Origin: Lentisphaerota bacterium
Lineage (GTDB): Bacteria > Verrucomicrobiota > Lentisphaeria > Victivallales > Victivallaceae
Reading direction: 5' to 3'
DNA: 64,000 bases
Assembly: GCA_015061605.1 (NCBI GenBank)
Contig: SUWH01000010.1
Location: 30,249-94,248, forward strand
A program made the translations under genes and the position numbers. Positions 54,976 through 63,875 of this stretch are shown here, one piece after another. The number at the start of each line of letters is the position of its first letter. The stretch's first letter is position 1. The notes under the pieces were generated by a model. It was not told the DNA's origin, did not search any database, and saw only the letters and a program-made list of their open reading frames with translations.

Positions 54976-55992
54976 ATGGATCTTGAACAAAAATATTTGC
55001 ATGAACGCATCGGTTCGATGCAGCAGCTGGCTTTTGTGCGCCGCGCTGTCCTTGAGGACGGCAAAGGCAGAAATATGCGCGTGGTGGAAATTTCCAACGG
55101 CAGCGGTTTGCGTTTCTCGGTTTACCCTGACCGGGGCATGGATATCGGTGAAGCAAGTTTCAAAGGTATCCCGCTTGCCTGGATGACTCCCAACGGTCCC
55201 GTGGCTCCGGCTTTTTATGAAGCAGAGGGCCTCAACTGGCTGCGGTCATGGAGCGGCGGACTGCTTACCGGATGCGGACTTATGAATGTCGGCGGTCCAA
55301 ACCGCGCCGGGGGCGAAGAACACGGACTTCACGGACGGCTTTCCCATACTCCTGCCGGTCAGGTCAACTCCTCTGCCCGCTGGAATTCCGATGGAGTTTA
55401 TGAACTCAAAATAGAGGGCGATATCCGGGTGAGCAGAGTATTCGGTAAAAATCTGCTGATGACCCGCACCATCCGTACCGCGATGGGGGACAATGCCATC
55501 GAAATCGAAGATACCGTGGTCAATGAAGGTTTCCGCAAGACTCCGTTTATGCTGCTCTATCACATGAATTTCGGTTATCCGCTGGTCAATGATAATACTT
55601 ATCTGGAAGCGGTCGAACACAAGGTGACTCCGCAGAATGCGATCGCCGCCGCCGGTTTCCGCGAATGGCGTTTTGCCGAAGCCCCCTCCGAAGATTTCGC
55701 CGAACAGGTCTTTTACCATGAGATTCCCGCCGACGAAAACGGCATGGCTTCCATGTCGATGATCAACAAGGATGAAAACCTCAAACTTACCGTGTCCTAC
55801 CGCACCGCCGAACTGCCTTATCTGGTTCAGTGGAAAATGATGGGGCAGGGGGAATATGTGATGGGGCTTGAACCTGCCAACTGTTTCCCGGAAGGTCAGG
55901 AAAATTTTGAAAAACGCGGCTTGCTCAAGCTGCTTGCGCCCGGAGAAAGCGTTTCCACCAAAGTCCGTGTCGCCATAGAGGAATTATCCTGA
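54976..55992 (+). CDS. DUF4432 aldose-1-epimerase-like protein
   Basis: 338 residues, a galactose-mutarotase-like beta sandwich of the DUF4432 group. Seen: VYPDRGMDIGEASFKGIPLAW near 44-64, GGEEHGLHGRLSHTPA near 113-128 and LLYHMNFGYPLV near 195. The conserved His and Asp/Glu residues agree with a sugar-binding pocket. Members are thought to act on or bind aldoses; the sugar is unknown. The start is ATG 54976, right after the promoter. rimO begins 4 nt after its stop. Confidence 0.88.
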   Translation: MDLEQKYLHERIGSMQQLAFVRRAVLEDGKGRNMRVVEISNGSGLRFSVYPDRGMDIGEASFKGIPLAWMTPNGPVAPAFYEAEGLNWLRSWSGGLLTGCGLMNVGGPNRAGGEEHGLHGRLSHTPAGQVNSSARWNSDGVYELKIEGDIRVSRVFGKNLLMTRTIRTAMGDNAIEIEDTVVNEGFRKTPFMLLYHMNFGYPLVNDNTYLEAVEHKVTPQNAIAAAGFREWRFAEAPSEDFAEQVFYHEIPADENGMASMSMINKDENLKLTVSYRTAELPYLVQWKMMGQGEYVMGLEPANCFPEGQENFEKRGLLKLLAPGESVSTKVRVAIEELS

Positions 55993-55996
55993 AAAG

Positions 55997-57355
55997 ATGA
56001 AAAAAAATACTGCATCCGGCAAAAACAGTCAGAAATTCTTCTTTATTGAAGCACTCGGCTGTCCCAAAAATCTGGTCGAAGCGGAGGTTATTTCCGGTTC
56101 GCTTCTTTCCGGCAATTACGGAATAAGTTTCGACCCGGCTGAAGCAGATATTTATATCGTGGTCACCTGCGGTTTTCTGCCTTCAGCACGCAGTGAGGCG
56201 GCTGATTCGATCGCCGCCGCCGTGGAGTGGAAAGCCGCCGGTAAAAACCGCATTGTCGCCGTTGCCGGATGCTTGATGAACCATGAAGATATCGGTAAAT
56301 TCCGGGACTGTTTTCCGGAGGTCGATCTCTGGGTGCCGGTCAATGATACGGCGCGGATACCGGAACTGCTTGCCGGAGCTGAAATGGTCGGCGATGAAAA
56401 CGGTATAACTTTTCTTGCCGATGAAACATTGCCCCGGATGCAGTTTACGTTGTCCCATGTGGCGTATCTGAAAATTTCCGACGGATGCAACAACCGCTGT
56501 TCCTACTGCGCTATCCCCAATCTCCGGGGGGCATTACGTTCCAGAAAACTTCCCGGTATCGTTGCCGAAGCAACGCAGTTGATCGGTAACGGTGTAAAAG
56601 AGCTGGTCGTCATCGCACAGGATTTGACCGCTTACGGTCAGGATGTCCCAAAAAGAAACGAAAATGCCGCCAAACTGCTGCGCGCTTTGGACGGGATTGA
56701 TGGGGATTTCGTCATCCGTCTGCTCTACACCCATCCTGCGCATTATACCGACGAATTTATTGATGTCGTTGCAAATGGTAAGCACATTCTTCCTTATCTT
56801 GATATGCCGCTTCAGCACATCAACGACCGGATACTCAAGGCGATGAACCGCCATATCGACCGCGCCGGAATCGAAAATCTGCTTGCAAAATTGCGGGAAC
56901 GCATACCGGATCTTACCTTGCGCACCACCTTTATCACCGGACTTCCCGGTGAAACGGATGCTGAATTTGCCGAATTGTGCGAATTTGTGAAAAAATGGAA
57001 GTTTGAACGCTTCGGCGTATTTTCCTACGCCCCCGAACCGGGAACCCCCGCCGCTTCCATGCCGGATCAAGTTCCGGAAAAAATTGCCGATGCCAGGGCA
57101 AAAAAACTGCTCAAATCACAAAAAGAACGGATGAAACGCGAACAGAAAAAATTGATCGGTTCACATGTCGAAGCGATATTTGATTATGTCGATGATGAAA
57201 GCGGTTACGGCGTTGCCAGAACCTTTGCCGATGCTCCGGATATCGACAACGTTCTCTATTTTGAAGTTGATGATACCGTTCAGCCGGGGGACTTCATCAC
57301 CGTTGAGATCACTGGAATTGCTTCAACTGATCTGATCGGAAAATTACTATCTTAA
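55997..57355 (+). CDS. rimO: Ribosomal protein S12 methylthiotransferase
   Basis: 452 residues. UPF0004 domain with ALGCPKNLVEAE and VTCGF and GCL cysteines for one cluster, a radical-SAM domain with CNNRCSYC (about 164-171) for the other, and a C-terminal TRAM domain (VEAIFDYVDDES). SISDG-type S12 specificity and the GCPKN start separate RimO from MiaB. It adds a methylthio group to Asp88 of S12. Confidence 0.95.
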   Translation: MKKNTASGKNSQKFFFIEALGCPKNLVEAEVISGSLLSGNYGISFDPAEADIYIVVTCGFLPSARSEAADSIAAAVEWKAAGKNRIVAVAGCLMNHEDIGKFRDCFPEVDLWVPVNDTARIPELLAGAEMVGDENGITFLADETLPRMQFTLSHVAYLKISDGCNNRCSYCAIPNLRGALRSRKLPGIVAEATQLIGNGVKELVVIAQDLTAYGQDVPKRNENAAKLLRALDGIDGDFVIRLLYTHPAHYTDEFIDVVANGKHILPYLDMPLQHINDRILKAMNRHIDRAGIENLLAKLRERIPDLTLRTTFITGLPGETDAEFAELCEFVKKWKFERFGVFSYAPEPGTPAASMPDQVPEKIADARAKKLLKSQKERMKREQKKLIGSHVEAIFDYVDDESGYGVARTFADAPDIDNVLYFEVDDTVQPGDFITVEITGIASTDLIGKLLS

Positions 57356-57380
57356 AATTTTAATATAGAAAGTTTGGAAA

Positions 57381-58007
57381 ATGTCAAATCTGCGTAATTT
57401 GCCCAATATCCTTACCGTGAGCCGGATTTTTGCGGTTCTGATTTTCGTCGCCATGGCATCGGTTGCCCATCTTGACGCAATGGGGGATAAGAGTTATGTC
57501 TGCACCATGCGTATTATTGCTGTGGTGCTGGCATTGCTTGCCGGACTTACCGATCTGCTTGACGGATACCTTGCCCGCAAATATCATTGGATCAGTGACT
57601 TCGGCGCGTTGATGGATCCCTTGGCCGACAAAATTTTTGTCACCGGAACCATGCTTATCGCCGTTGAATACCGTCTGATCCCGGCGTGGATCGCTATCGC
57701 AGTATTGTTCCGGGAATTCATGGTCACTGGATTGAGAACGCTTGCCGCTAAAAAACAGGTGGTCATTTCCGCCGACCGCTGGGGCAAATTGAAAACCGCC
57801 ATGCAGATGTCCATGCTCGGTCTGGCCGGTATCGCCTGGGTCATTGAAGGCAACGACACTGTACCTTATTTCTACAACACCTGCATCTGGGGTGTCCGCA
57901 TCTGGTATGTGTGGATCGGTTATCTGACCTTGATCGTGCTGGTGACACTGCTTTCCGGACTCGGATACTTCATACGCTACCGCAAGTTGTTTATGGAGCA
58001 GTTGTAA
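57381..58007 (+). CDS. pgsA: CDP-diacylglycerol-glycerol-3-phosphate 3-phosphatidyltransferase
   Basis: 208 residues, several membrane helices. Begins NLRNLPNILTVSRI and carries the CDP-alcohol phosphotransferase motif DLLDGYLARKYHWISDFGALMDPLADK region (about 53-79), with the four metal-binding Asp residues. It makes phosphatidylglycerol phosphate, the first step to PG and cardiolipin. Slightly longer than the E. coli enzyme. Probably the last gene of the DUF4432-rimO-pgsA unit; it is followed by repeats. Confidence 0.93.
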   Translation: MSNLRNLPNILTVSRIFAVLIFVAMASVAHLDAMGDKSYVCTMRIIAVVLALLAGLTDLLDGYLARKYHWISDFGALMDPLADKIFVTGTMLIAVEYRLIPAWIAIAVLFREFMVTGLRTLAAKKQVVISADRWGKLKTAMQMSMLGLAGIAWVIEGNDTVPYFYNTCIWGVRIWYVWIGYLTLIVLVTLLSGLGYFIRYRKLFMEQL

Positions 58008-58009
58008 AA

Positions 58010-58112
58010 AAAATAGCGGAGCGATCTCGCTTGCTCCCGCTGGCCTTGTCGGCGGACTCAGCCTCGGTCGAGTACCGGAGTACACTTCCTCACCGCCGCC
58101 TTGACAAAACCA
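58010..58112 (-). repeat. Degenerate fragment of the MITE-like family
   Basis: Reads on the minus strand GAAGTGTACTCCGGTACTCGACC, comparable with the inner part of copies A to C, then diverges; terminal repeats are not seen. Split for reading: GAAGTGTACTCC then GGTACTCGACC. Confidence 0.35.
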
Positions 58113-58113
58113 C

Positions 58114-58338
58114 CGGATAGCGGCGCGATATCGCTCCTTGAGCGGCTGGCTTTTGCGCCTTTCGTCGCGCCTCCGGCACGACAGGCAAGGTAGTTGTTGG
58201 GTTCCGCCTGACGGCGGTATTTTTTTTGCTCCCCGCGCGTATCGCTTGCAAAACTCCCGGATAGCTGCGCGATATCGCTCCTTGAGCGGCTGGCTTTTGC
58301 GCCTTTCGTCGCGCCTCCGGCACGACAGGCAAGGTAGT
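58114..58338 (+). repeat. Two direct copies of an 82-bp GC-rich repeat
   Basis: Copies at about 58114-58195 and 58257-58338 (period 143 bp), nearly identical. Each contains GCGCGATATCGC and TTTCGTCGCGCCTCCGGCAC. No ribosome site or gene-like frame supports coding; 58008-58511 is non-coding. Confidence 0.8.
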
Positions 58339-58440
58339 GTTTTGCTCCTTACCGCCGCGACAATCCGCCGTCGCTCTGCGAGCTATGGCGGGACAGGCGG
58401 AGCGGCAAAATACTTCGCTTTTTTTGAAAAGGGGTGAGGG

Positions 58441-58498
58441 TTTGGGAGAGGGGGAAAACTTTTTTTCACGGGAAAAAAAGTTTTCCCCCTCTCCCAAA
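58441..58498. terminator. Perfect 26-bp inverted repeat, possible terminator
   Basis: Two 26-nt arms with no mismatch around the 6-nt loop CACGGG. The arms run from TTTGGGAGAGGGGG to AAAACTTTTTTT. It lies 13 nt after the chromate-transporter stop on the minus strand, so it could end that operon, though the T-tract lies in the arm and not after it. Confidence 0.55.
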
Positions 58499-58511
58499 AT
58501 CTTCTCAACGC

Positions 58512-59096
58512 TTATCCGATAAACGGATAGAGGGCGGCGCCGATGACAGCGGCGCCGATGATGACGTAAGTGGTGCTGAGTTTGAAGCGGGCGATAGCGA
58601 TGCAGGAGCAGGCGGTGATGATGGTTCCGGAAATGGAGATGCGGAAACCATTGAAGCCGTTTGAAATAAACTTCCATGGTAATCCGGCGGGGAATACCGA
58701 GAGTTCAAGAAAGACCGTTACCGCGTAGCAGATCAGCGAAACTGCCGCGAGACGCGCGCCGTAAAGGAGACCTTTGACAAACAAATCATTTTGGAAACGC
58801 TTGATAAGCGATACTGCGAAGCCTGCCAGAAAGAGGGTGGGGAAGACCAGTCCGCAGGTGGCGGCAAGTGCGCCCCAGAAGTTGCTTTGGATAAAACCGA
58901 TAAAGGTCGCCGCATTGATGCCCACCGGGCCGGGGGTGACTTGAGAGATCGAGACCAGATTGCCGAAGCGTTCCGGAGTGAGGAGTTTCCCGTTGCCGAC
59001 AAATTCGGCAATAAAAAGCGGGATAAGCATGTATCCGCCGCCGAAACAGAGAAGACCGAACTTGGCGAATTGATAAAAAAGGATAAAGCAGCTCAT
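58512..59096 (-). CDS. Chromate transporter-like half protein (CHR family), second subunit
   Basis: 194 residues, six or so membrane helices. FAKFGLLCFGGGYMLIPL at the start and QVTPGPVGINAATFIG are CHR-family signatures. Short CHR proteins occur as adjacent pairs that work together; the partner gene overlaps by 4 nt. They export chromate in some bacteria, but in gut or anaerobic organisms the true anion may differ. Confidence 0.88.
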   Translation of the reverse strand: MSCFILFYQFAKFGLLCFGGGYMLIPLFIAEFVGNGKLLTPERFGNLVSISQVTPGPVGINAATFIGFIQSNFWGALAATCGLVFPTLFLAGFAVSLIKRFQNDLFVKGLLYGARLAAVSLICYAVTVFLELSVFPAGLPWKFISNGFNGFRISISGTIITACSCIAIARFKLSTTYVIIGAAVIGAALYPFIG

Positions 59097-59680
59097 GATT
59101 TTTTCTCCTCTTTCATCAACCGTTTACGGATGGTGGTGGTGTAAATTATCCCGAAAATCATACCGCTGATAATGATTGCCGCCGGATGAAGTTTGAATAG
59201 TGCCAACAGAAAAAATATTGTGATCAAAGTTGCTTCGACGATGCCGGTTACACCTTTTTTGACCATTTTGCAGGCGGTGACGATGATAAGTCCGGTGACA
59301 CCGGCGCGCACCCCGGCAAAGGCTCCGAGGTAAAAACGGTTGTCCGGAGAGAGTTCCGGAAAGAGCCACGCAATGATAACAATGACCGTGAACGATGGGA
59401 ATATCGCTCCGGCGAGCGCACATACCGCACCCAGAAATCCGGCGATCTTCATACCGATATAAACGGCAGAGTTGGCGGCGATGATGCCGGGAACAGTTTG
59501 TGTAAGCGTTACCATATCCAGGATTTCATCTTTGGTCAGCAGTTTCTTTTTGACGGAAAACGCTTCTTCGATGACGGGCAGCATCGCCAATCCGCCGCCG
59601 ACCACCAGTGCCGCGATTTTGGCAAAGGTGAAAAACAGCAGCCATAATTTTGCCGGAAGAGACATTTTTTCGGTTTCCAT
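59093..59680 (-). CDS. Chromate transporter-like half protein (CHR family), first subunit
   Basis: 195 residues. FAKIAALVVGGGLAMLPVIEEAF and TQTVPGIIAANSAVYIG are the same two signatures as in its partner, and the sequences are clearly related. It begins 6 nt after the aroC stop, so it is the tail of the lysS-to-chromate operon. Confidence 0.88.
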   Translation of the reverse strand: METEKMSLPAKLWLLFFTFAKIAALVVGGGLAMLPVIEEAFSVKKKLLTKDEILDMVTLTQTVPGIIAANSAVYIGMKIAGFLGAVCALAGAIFPSFTVIVIIAWLFPELSPDNRFYLGAFAGVRAGVTGLIIVTACKMVKKGVTGIVEATLITIFFLLALFKLHPAAIIISGMIFGIIYTTTIRKRLMKEEKKS

Positions 59681-59686
59681 AGGTGC

Positions 59687-60751
59687 TCAATCCAGTCGGG
59701 TGGTTCTTTGTAAAAGGGCGCAATCGGCGAGCACCAGTGCCGCCATCGCTTCGACGACCGGAATTATCCGGGGGACGATGCAGGGATCGTGGCGGCCGGT
59801 TATTTCCATGGTACAGGCATTGCCGGAATCATCAATAGTGGATTGCTCCTGCGAAATCGACGGCGTGGGTTTAACTGCGATGCGGAAATTTATCTCATCG
59901 CCGTTGGATATGCCGCCGAGAATGCCACCAGCATTGTTGGTGACAAAGGGATTTGCCCCGGGCTGGAGTGCATCATTGTTTTCACTGCCGCGCAGGGCGG
60001 CGGAAGCAAATCCGGCACCGAATTCGATACCTTTGACCGCTCCTAATGAGAGCATGGCATGAGCGAGAAGCGCATCAAGTTTGTCGAAAACCGGTTCTCC
60101 CCATCCGGCGGGGACACCGCAAATTTGACAACCGACGATGCCGCCGACACTGTCTTTCTGCGCGGCGGCTTGGGCTACCGCTTCAATCATGGCTTTTGCC
60201 GCATCAGCATCAGGACAGCGGGCGGGATTTTTTTCAATTTCATCCGTATCAAAGGTTTCAGCTTTGATTCCGGCGATTTCCTGTGCATAGGCGGTGATTT
60301 TCACTCCGAGCGTTTGGAGAAAGAGTTTTGCCACCGCTCCGGCGGCAACGCGCGCCGCCGTTTCGCGTCCGGAAGAACGACCTCCGCCACGTACATCGCG
60401 GATGCCGTATTTTGCATTGTAGGTGTAATCCGCGTGTCCGGGACGGAAGGAGTGTTCCAGTTTGGAATAGTCCTTACTCCGTTGATCGGTGTTGCGGATG
60501 ATGATCGCAAGCGGTGTGCCGGTTGCAATGCCGTTCAACACTCCGGAGAGTATTTCCGCCTGATCGCCCTCTTTTCTGGCAGTGGTCAAGCCGGATTGTC
60601 CCGGACGGCGGCGGTCGAGTTCACTCTGGATAAAGTTGATATCTATTGGCAGACCGGCGGGCACCCCGTCGATGACCACGCCGAGCGCGGCACCGTGGGA
60701 TTCCCCGAAGGTGCTGATGTGAAAGATTTTACCGAAACTGCTGCCGCTCAT
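59687..60751 (-). CDS. aroC: Chorismate synthase
   Basis: 354 residues. Starts GKIFHISTFGESHG with the active-site His, then RRPGQSGLTTARKE, RDVRGGGRSSGRETAARVAAG and the late FRIAVKPTPSI and RHDPCIVPR motifs. It converts EPSP to chorismate using reduced FMN, the last shared step to aromatic amino acids. Located 14 nt after argB in a mixed amino-acid operon. Confidence 0.97.
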   Translation of the reverse strand: MSGSSFGKIFHISTFGESHGAALGVVIDGVPAGLPIDINFIQSELDRRRPGQSGLTTARKEGDQAEILSGVLNGIATGTPLAIIIRNTDQRSKDYSKLEHSFRPGHADYTYNAKYGIRDVRGGGRSSGRETAARVAAGAVAKLFLQTLGVKITAYAQEIAGIKAETFDTDEIEKNPARCPDADAAKAMIEAVAQAAAQKDSVGGIVGCQICGVPAGWGEPVFDKLDALLAHAMLSLGAVKGIEFGAGFASAALRGSENNDALQPGANPFVTNNAGGILGGISNGDEINFRIAVKPTPSISQEQSTIDDSGNACTMEITGRHDPCIVPRIIPVVEAMAALVLADCALLQRTTRLD

Positions 60752-60765
60752 AACTGTTGTCCTGT

Positions 60766-61665
60766 TTAAAGAATGGAATCCGGGCGGATGATCTGGGTGC
60801 CGACGCCGTCTTCGGTGAAAATTTCCAGCAGCAGCGAGTGGTGGAGCCGTCCGTCAATAAGGTGGACTTTATTGATACCGGCATTGAGCGCCTCTGCACA
60901 GCTCTGAACTTTCGGCAGCATACCGCCGGAAAGGATGCCGTCCGCGCTCAACTTGGCGATCTCATCAGTGCGGATGGTCGGGATGACGGAGTTTTCATCT
61001 TCGCGGTCACGAAGCACACCGGGGACGTCACTCACAAAGACCAGTTTTCTGGCGCGCAGAGCTTTGGCGATTTCGCTGGCGGCGGTGTCGGCGTTGATGT
61101 TATAGATCTGACCGTCAGCGCCGGTACCCAGCGGGGTGACGACCGGAATGGTGTTGGCTTCAAGAGCTTCGAGGATGGGGGAGATGTCGACACCGGAAAC
61201 TTTACCGACAAAACCGATATCTTCGGATTTTCCGGTGACGGGATCGGTGGAGTAGGTGCGTTCGGCGCGCAAAACTTTTTTACCGGAAATACCACGCATT
61301 TTGCCGCCGGCATTTTCGCCGAGCTGAACCAGATTGGCGTTGACAACGTTGTGCAGCACATCATCGACGATACCGATGGTGCGGTCATCGGTGTAGCGCA
61401 GACCGTTGACAAATCTGACCGGGATCTCCTGCCGTTTGAGTTCGGCGGAAATAGCTTTGCCGCCGCCGTGGACGACGATGGGGCGGATGCCGATGGCTTC
61501 CAGAAGCACGACATCGCACATCGCGCTTTTGACCAGTTCCGGGTCTTCCATGATACTGCCGCCGCATTTGATGACGACGAGGGATTTGCGGAACTTCTGA
61601 ATAAAGGGGAGGGCTTCGACCAGAATAGAAGCCTTGGCGATAAGATCATTCATTTGAGCACTCAT
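60766..61665 (-). CDS. argB: Acetylglutamate kinase
   Basis: 299 residues. VVIKCGGSIME (Lys and glycines for phosphate), IVVHGGGKAIS, LVFVSDVPGV and the nucleotide-site GGMLPK are all present. It phosphorylates N-acetylglutamate in arginine synthesis; the N-terminal helix (ALPFIQKFRKS) is typical of the arginine-sensitive hexameric form. No other arg gene is in view. Confidence 0.96.
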   Translation of the reverse strand: MSAQMNDLIAKASILVEALPFIQKFRKSLVVIKCGGSIMEDPELVKSAMCDVVLLEAIGIRPIVVHGGGKAISAELKRQEIPVRFVNGLRYTDDRTIGIVDDVLHNVVNANLVQLGENAGGKMRGISGKKVLRAERTYSTDPVTGKSEDIGFVGKVSGVDISPILEALEANTIPVVTPLGTGADGQIYNINADTAASEIAKALRARKLVFVSDVPGVLRDREDENSVIPTIRTDEIAKLSADGILSGGMLPKVQSCAEALNAGINKVHLIDGRLHHSLLLEIFTEDGVGTQIIRPDSIL

Positions 61666-61671
61666 TTTTGA

Positions 61672-62241
61672 TCACTTCCATTTTAAAATATCCTGCAGAC
61701 GGAGTTTGGGGACGGTAAGTACTCCATCTTTATCCAAGTAATATCCACAGCTTTCATCAATTGAAACATCCACACTTTTCGGGGTTTCATCCGGGTAGCC
61801 TACTGCTGCCAGATAAACGATTTTGCCGCATTGCAGCAGATTTTGGATCGCATCGCGGTCAATTGCACCCAGCCAGCAGCAGCCGAGTCCCGCATCGGTG
61901 GCGGCAAATTCTATACTCTGGACCGCAGCACCGGCGTCGGCGCAGAGCAGTTCAGAGAGAGTTTCTTCGGTCGTGGTGATGACGATGAACGCTGCTGGAG
62001 AAGAAATTCCGGGCTGCGGGGTGCGTGCGGGCTGAACCAGACTTGCCCAGCGGGTGTGTTTCAACACTTCAAGCACCAGTTCCGGCGTGCGGACGACAAT
62101 GTAGCGCAGCCGCTGCTTATTGGAAGCACAACTGGCTACCCGGGCGGCATCGATCAATGCCGCCAGAGCTTCATCATCCACCGGCTGCTGCTTAAAGAGC
62201 CGGATGGTACGCCGTGTTTTGAGCAGTTCCCGGAATTCCAT
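61672..62241 (-). CDS. Nitroreductase family protein
   Basis: 189 residues, FMN-binding nitroreductase fold. RRTIRLFKQQPVDDEAL at the start (FMN phosphate contact), ASNKQRLRYIVV, and GLGCCWLGAIDRDAI near 115-130. Such proteins reduce nitro groups, quinones or flavins with NAD(P)H. The physiological substrate is unknown. The gap to lysS is 9 nt and to argB 6 nt. Confidence 0.9.
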   Translation of the reverse strand: MEFRELLKTRRTIRLFKQQPVDDEALAALIDAARVASCASNKQRLRYIVVRTPELVLEVLKHTRWASLVQPARTPQPGISSPAAFIVITTTEETLSELLCADAGAAVQSIEFAATDAGLGCCWLGAIDRDAIQNLLQCGKIVYLAAVGYPDETPKSVDVSIDESCGYYLDKDGVLTVPKLRLQDILKWK

Positions 62242-62250
62242 GACTTCACC

Positions 62251-63753
62251 TCAGCGTGCGATGTTGCGCATCTGGGGGAAGAGGATGACGTCGCGGATGG
62301 ATTCGGCACCGGTGAGGATGATAACCAGACGGTCGATACCGACACCCATACCACCGGCGGGGGGCATTCCGTATTCCAGTGCGGTGAGGAAGTCTTCATC
62401 GACCTTGTCGGAAACCTTGTCGCCCTCTTCCTTATTCTGTTCAAACTGTTCCATGAACCGCTGACGCTGGATCACCGGGTCGTTGAGTTCGCTGTATGCC
62501 GGGGCGATTTCCATACCGTTGATGCCGAGTTCAAAGACATCGACGAGCGATGGATCATCGGCGCAGGGGTTGGCAAGCGGCAGAAGCTGTGCCGGGAGCC
62601 GGGTGACGAAGGTCGGCTGGATGTTGTTGGGTTCGACCAGTTTTTCATAGAGTTCATTGGTGACATCGATATCGGACATGGAACTGTTGACATCCAGACC
62701 GAGTTTCTGACCGCGTTCAACGCGTTCGGCGGGGGTGATGTCGAACCAGTCGTCGCCGCCTTTTTCCTTGCACAATTCATGGTAAGTTGCGCGGCGGAAC
62801 GGCGGGGTGAGGTCGATGATTTTTCCGTTGCCGTGGTCGATTTTTGTAGTACCGCAGACCTTGAGGGCGATGGTGGAGATCATGGTTTCAATAAGTTCCA
62901 TCATGCCGCGGCAGTCGCTGTATGCCTGATAGATCTCCAGCATGGTGAATTCGGGGTTGTGACGGCGGTCGACACCTTCATTGCGGAAGGAGCGGTTGAG
63001 TTCAAAGACCTTTTCAAAGCCGCCGACGAGAAGCCGTTTGAGGTAAAGCTCCGGAGCGATACGCATATAAACGTTGCTGTTCAATGCTTCGTAGAAGGTG
63101 GTGAAGGGATTTGCCGAAGCACCGCCGGCAAGCGGCTGGAGCATCGGAGTTTCGACTTCCATAAAGCCGCGGTCGGCGAGGAAGTTGCGGATCTCGCGGA
63201 TGATGGCGGAACGCTTCTTGAAAACATCCATGACCTCCGGATTGGCGATGAGGTCGAGGTAACGCTGACGGTAACGCTGTTCAACGTCAGTAAGACCGTG
63301 GAACTTCTCCGGCAAAGCGCGCATTGATTTGGAAAGCAACGTGACCTCTTTCACGCGGAGGGTCTTTTCGCCCATTTTGGTGAGAAAGACGGTTCCTTTG
63401 ACACCGATGATGTCACCGATGTCGAGCTTTTTGAAGAGGGCAAAATCAGCTTCGGAAAGTTCGCTTTTGGAAGCGAAAAGCTGCAGTTTGCCGGTGCTGT
63501 CGCGCAAGTCGGCAAAGATGGACTTGCCCATGCCGCGTTTGGCGACCATACGTCCGGCGGCTACGGCTTCAGGACCGATGGCACCCTCTTCGGCGGGCAG
63601 CTCTTTTTCGCGGATATCGCAGATTTTTTCAATATCGTAGAACGGTCCGCCAAAGGGATTGATGCCGTTGGCGCGGTATTCGGCGATTTTTGCACAGCGC
63701 TGTTCAAACAATTCGTTGGTACGGACGACCGGAGTTTCGTTGGTCTCGGACAT
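62251..63753 (-). CDS. lysS: Lysyl-tRNA synthetase, class II
   Basis: 500 residues. An OB-fold anticodon domain (about 60-170: GRMVAKRGMGKSIFADLRD) precedes the class II core with motif 2 RNEGVDRRHNPEFTMLE and motif 3 GGMGVGIDRLVIILT near the end. It loads lysine on its tRNA. First gene of the operon to the chromate transporters; ribosome site GAGG upstream of ATG. Confidence 0.97.
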   Translation of the reverse strand: MSETNETPVVRTNELFEQRCAKIAEYRANGINPFGGPFYDIEKICDIREKELPAEEGAIGPEAVAAGRMVAKRGMGKSIFADLRDSTGKLQLFASKSELSEADFALFKKLDIGDIIGVKGTVFLTKMGEKTLRVKEVTLLSKSMRALPEKFHGLTDVEQRYRQRYLDLIANPEVMDVFKKRSAIIREIRNFLADRGFMEVETPMLQPLAGGASANPFTTFYEALNSNVYMRIAPELYLKRLLVGGFEKVFELNRSFRNEGVDRRHNPEFTMLEIYQAYSDCRGMMELIETMISTIALKVCGTTKIDHGNGKIIDLTPPFRRATYHELCKEKGGDDWFDITPAERVERGQKLGLDVNSSMSDIDVTNELYEKLVEPNNIQPTFVTRLPAQLLPLANPCADDPSLVDVFELGINGMEIAPAYSELNDPVIQRQRFMEQFEQNKEEGDKVSDKVDEDFLTALEYGMPPAGGMGVGIDRLVIILTGAESIRDVILFPQMRNIAR

Positions 63754-63806
63754 AAATACAACCTCTTTCGTTATTTGATTGTTTAAATAAAAACGTACTT
63801 GTTATT

Positions 63807-63812
63807 AATATA
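63807..63812 (-). promoter_or_regulatory. Possible -10 box of the lysS operon
   Basis: Minus strand GGTGCTATATT, the same TATATT hexamer and preceding TGC seen at other genes. The -35 position reads TTTTAT, a poor match, so the promoter is only tentative. Confidence 0.35.
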
Positions 63813-63875
63813 GCACCAAAAGTGCAAAAATAAAAGGGCTTAATCATTATAAAGAGCGTTTTTGATTTGACTTTT

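Noticed and set aside
58090..58677. 195-codon minus-strand frame over the repeats
   Set aside because: It spans the direct repeats and the long hairpin and runs into the chromate-transporter gene in a wrong frame; no ribosome site.
61831..63327. 498-codon plus-strand frame opposite lysS and the nitroreductase gene
   Set aside because: Shadow of lysS and of the nitroreductase gene; composition rich in His, Phe and Asp without any domain.
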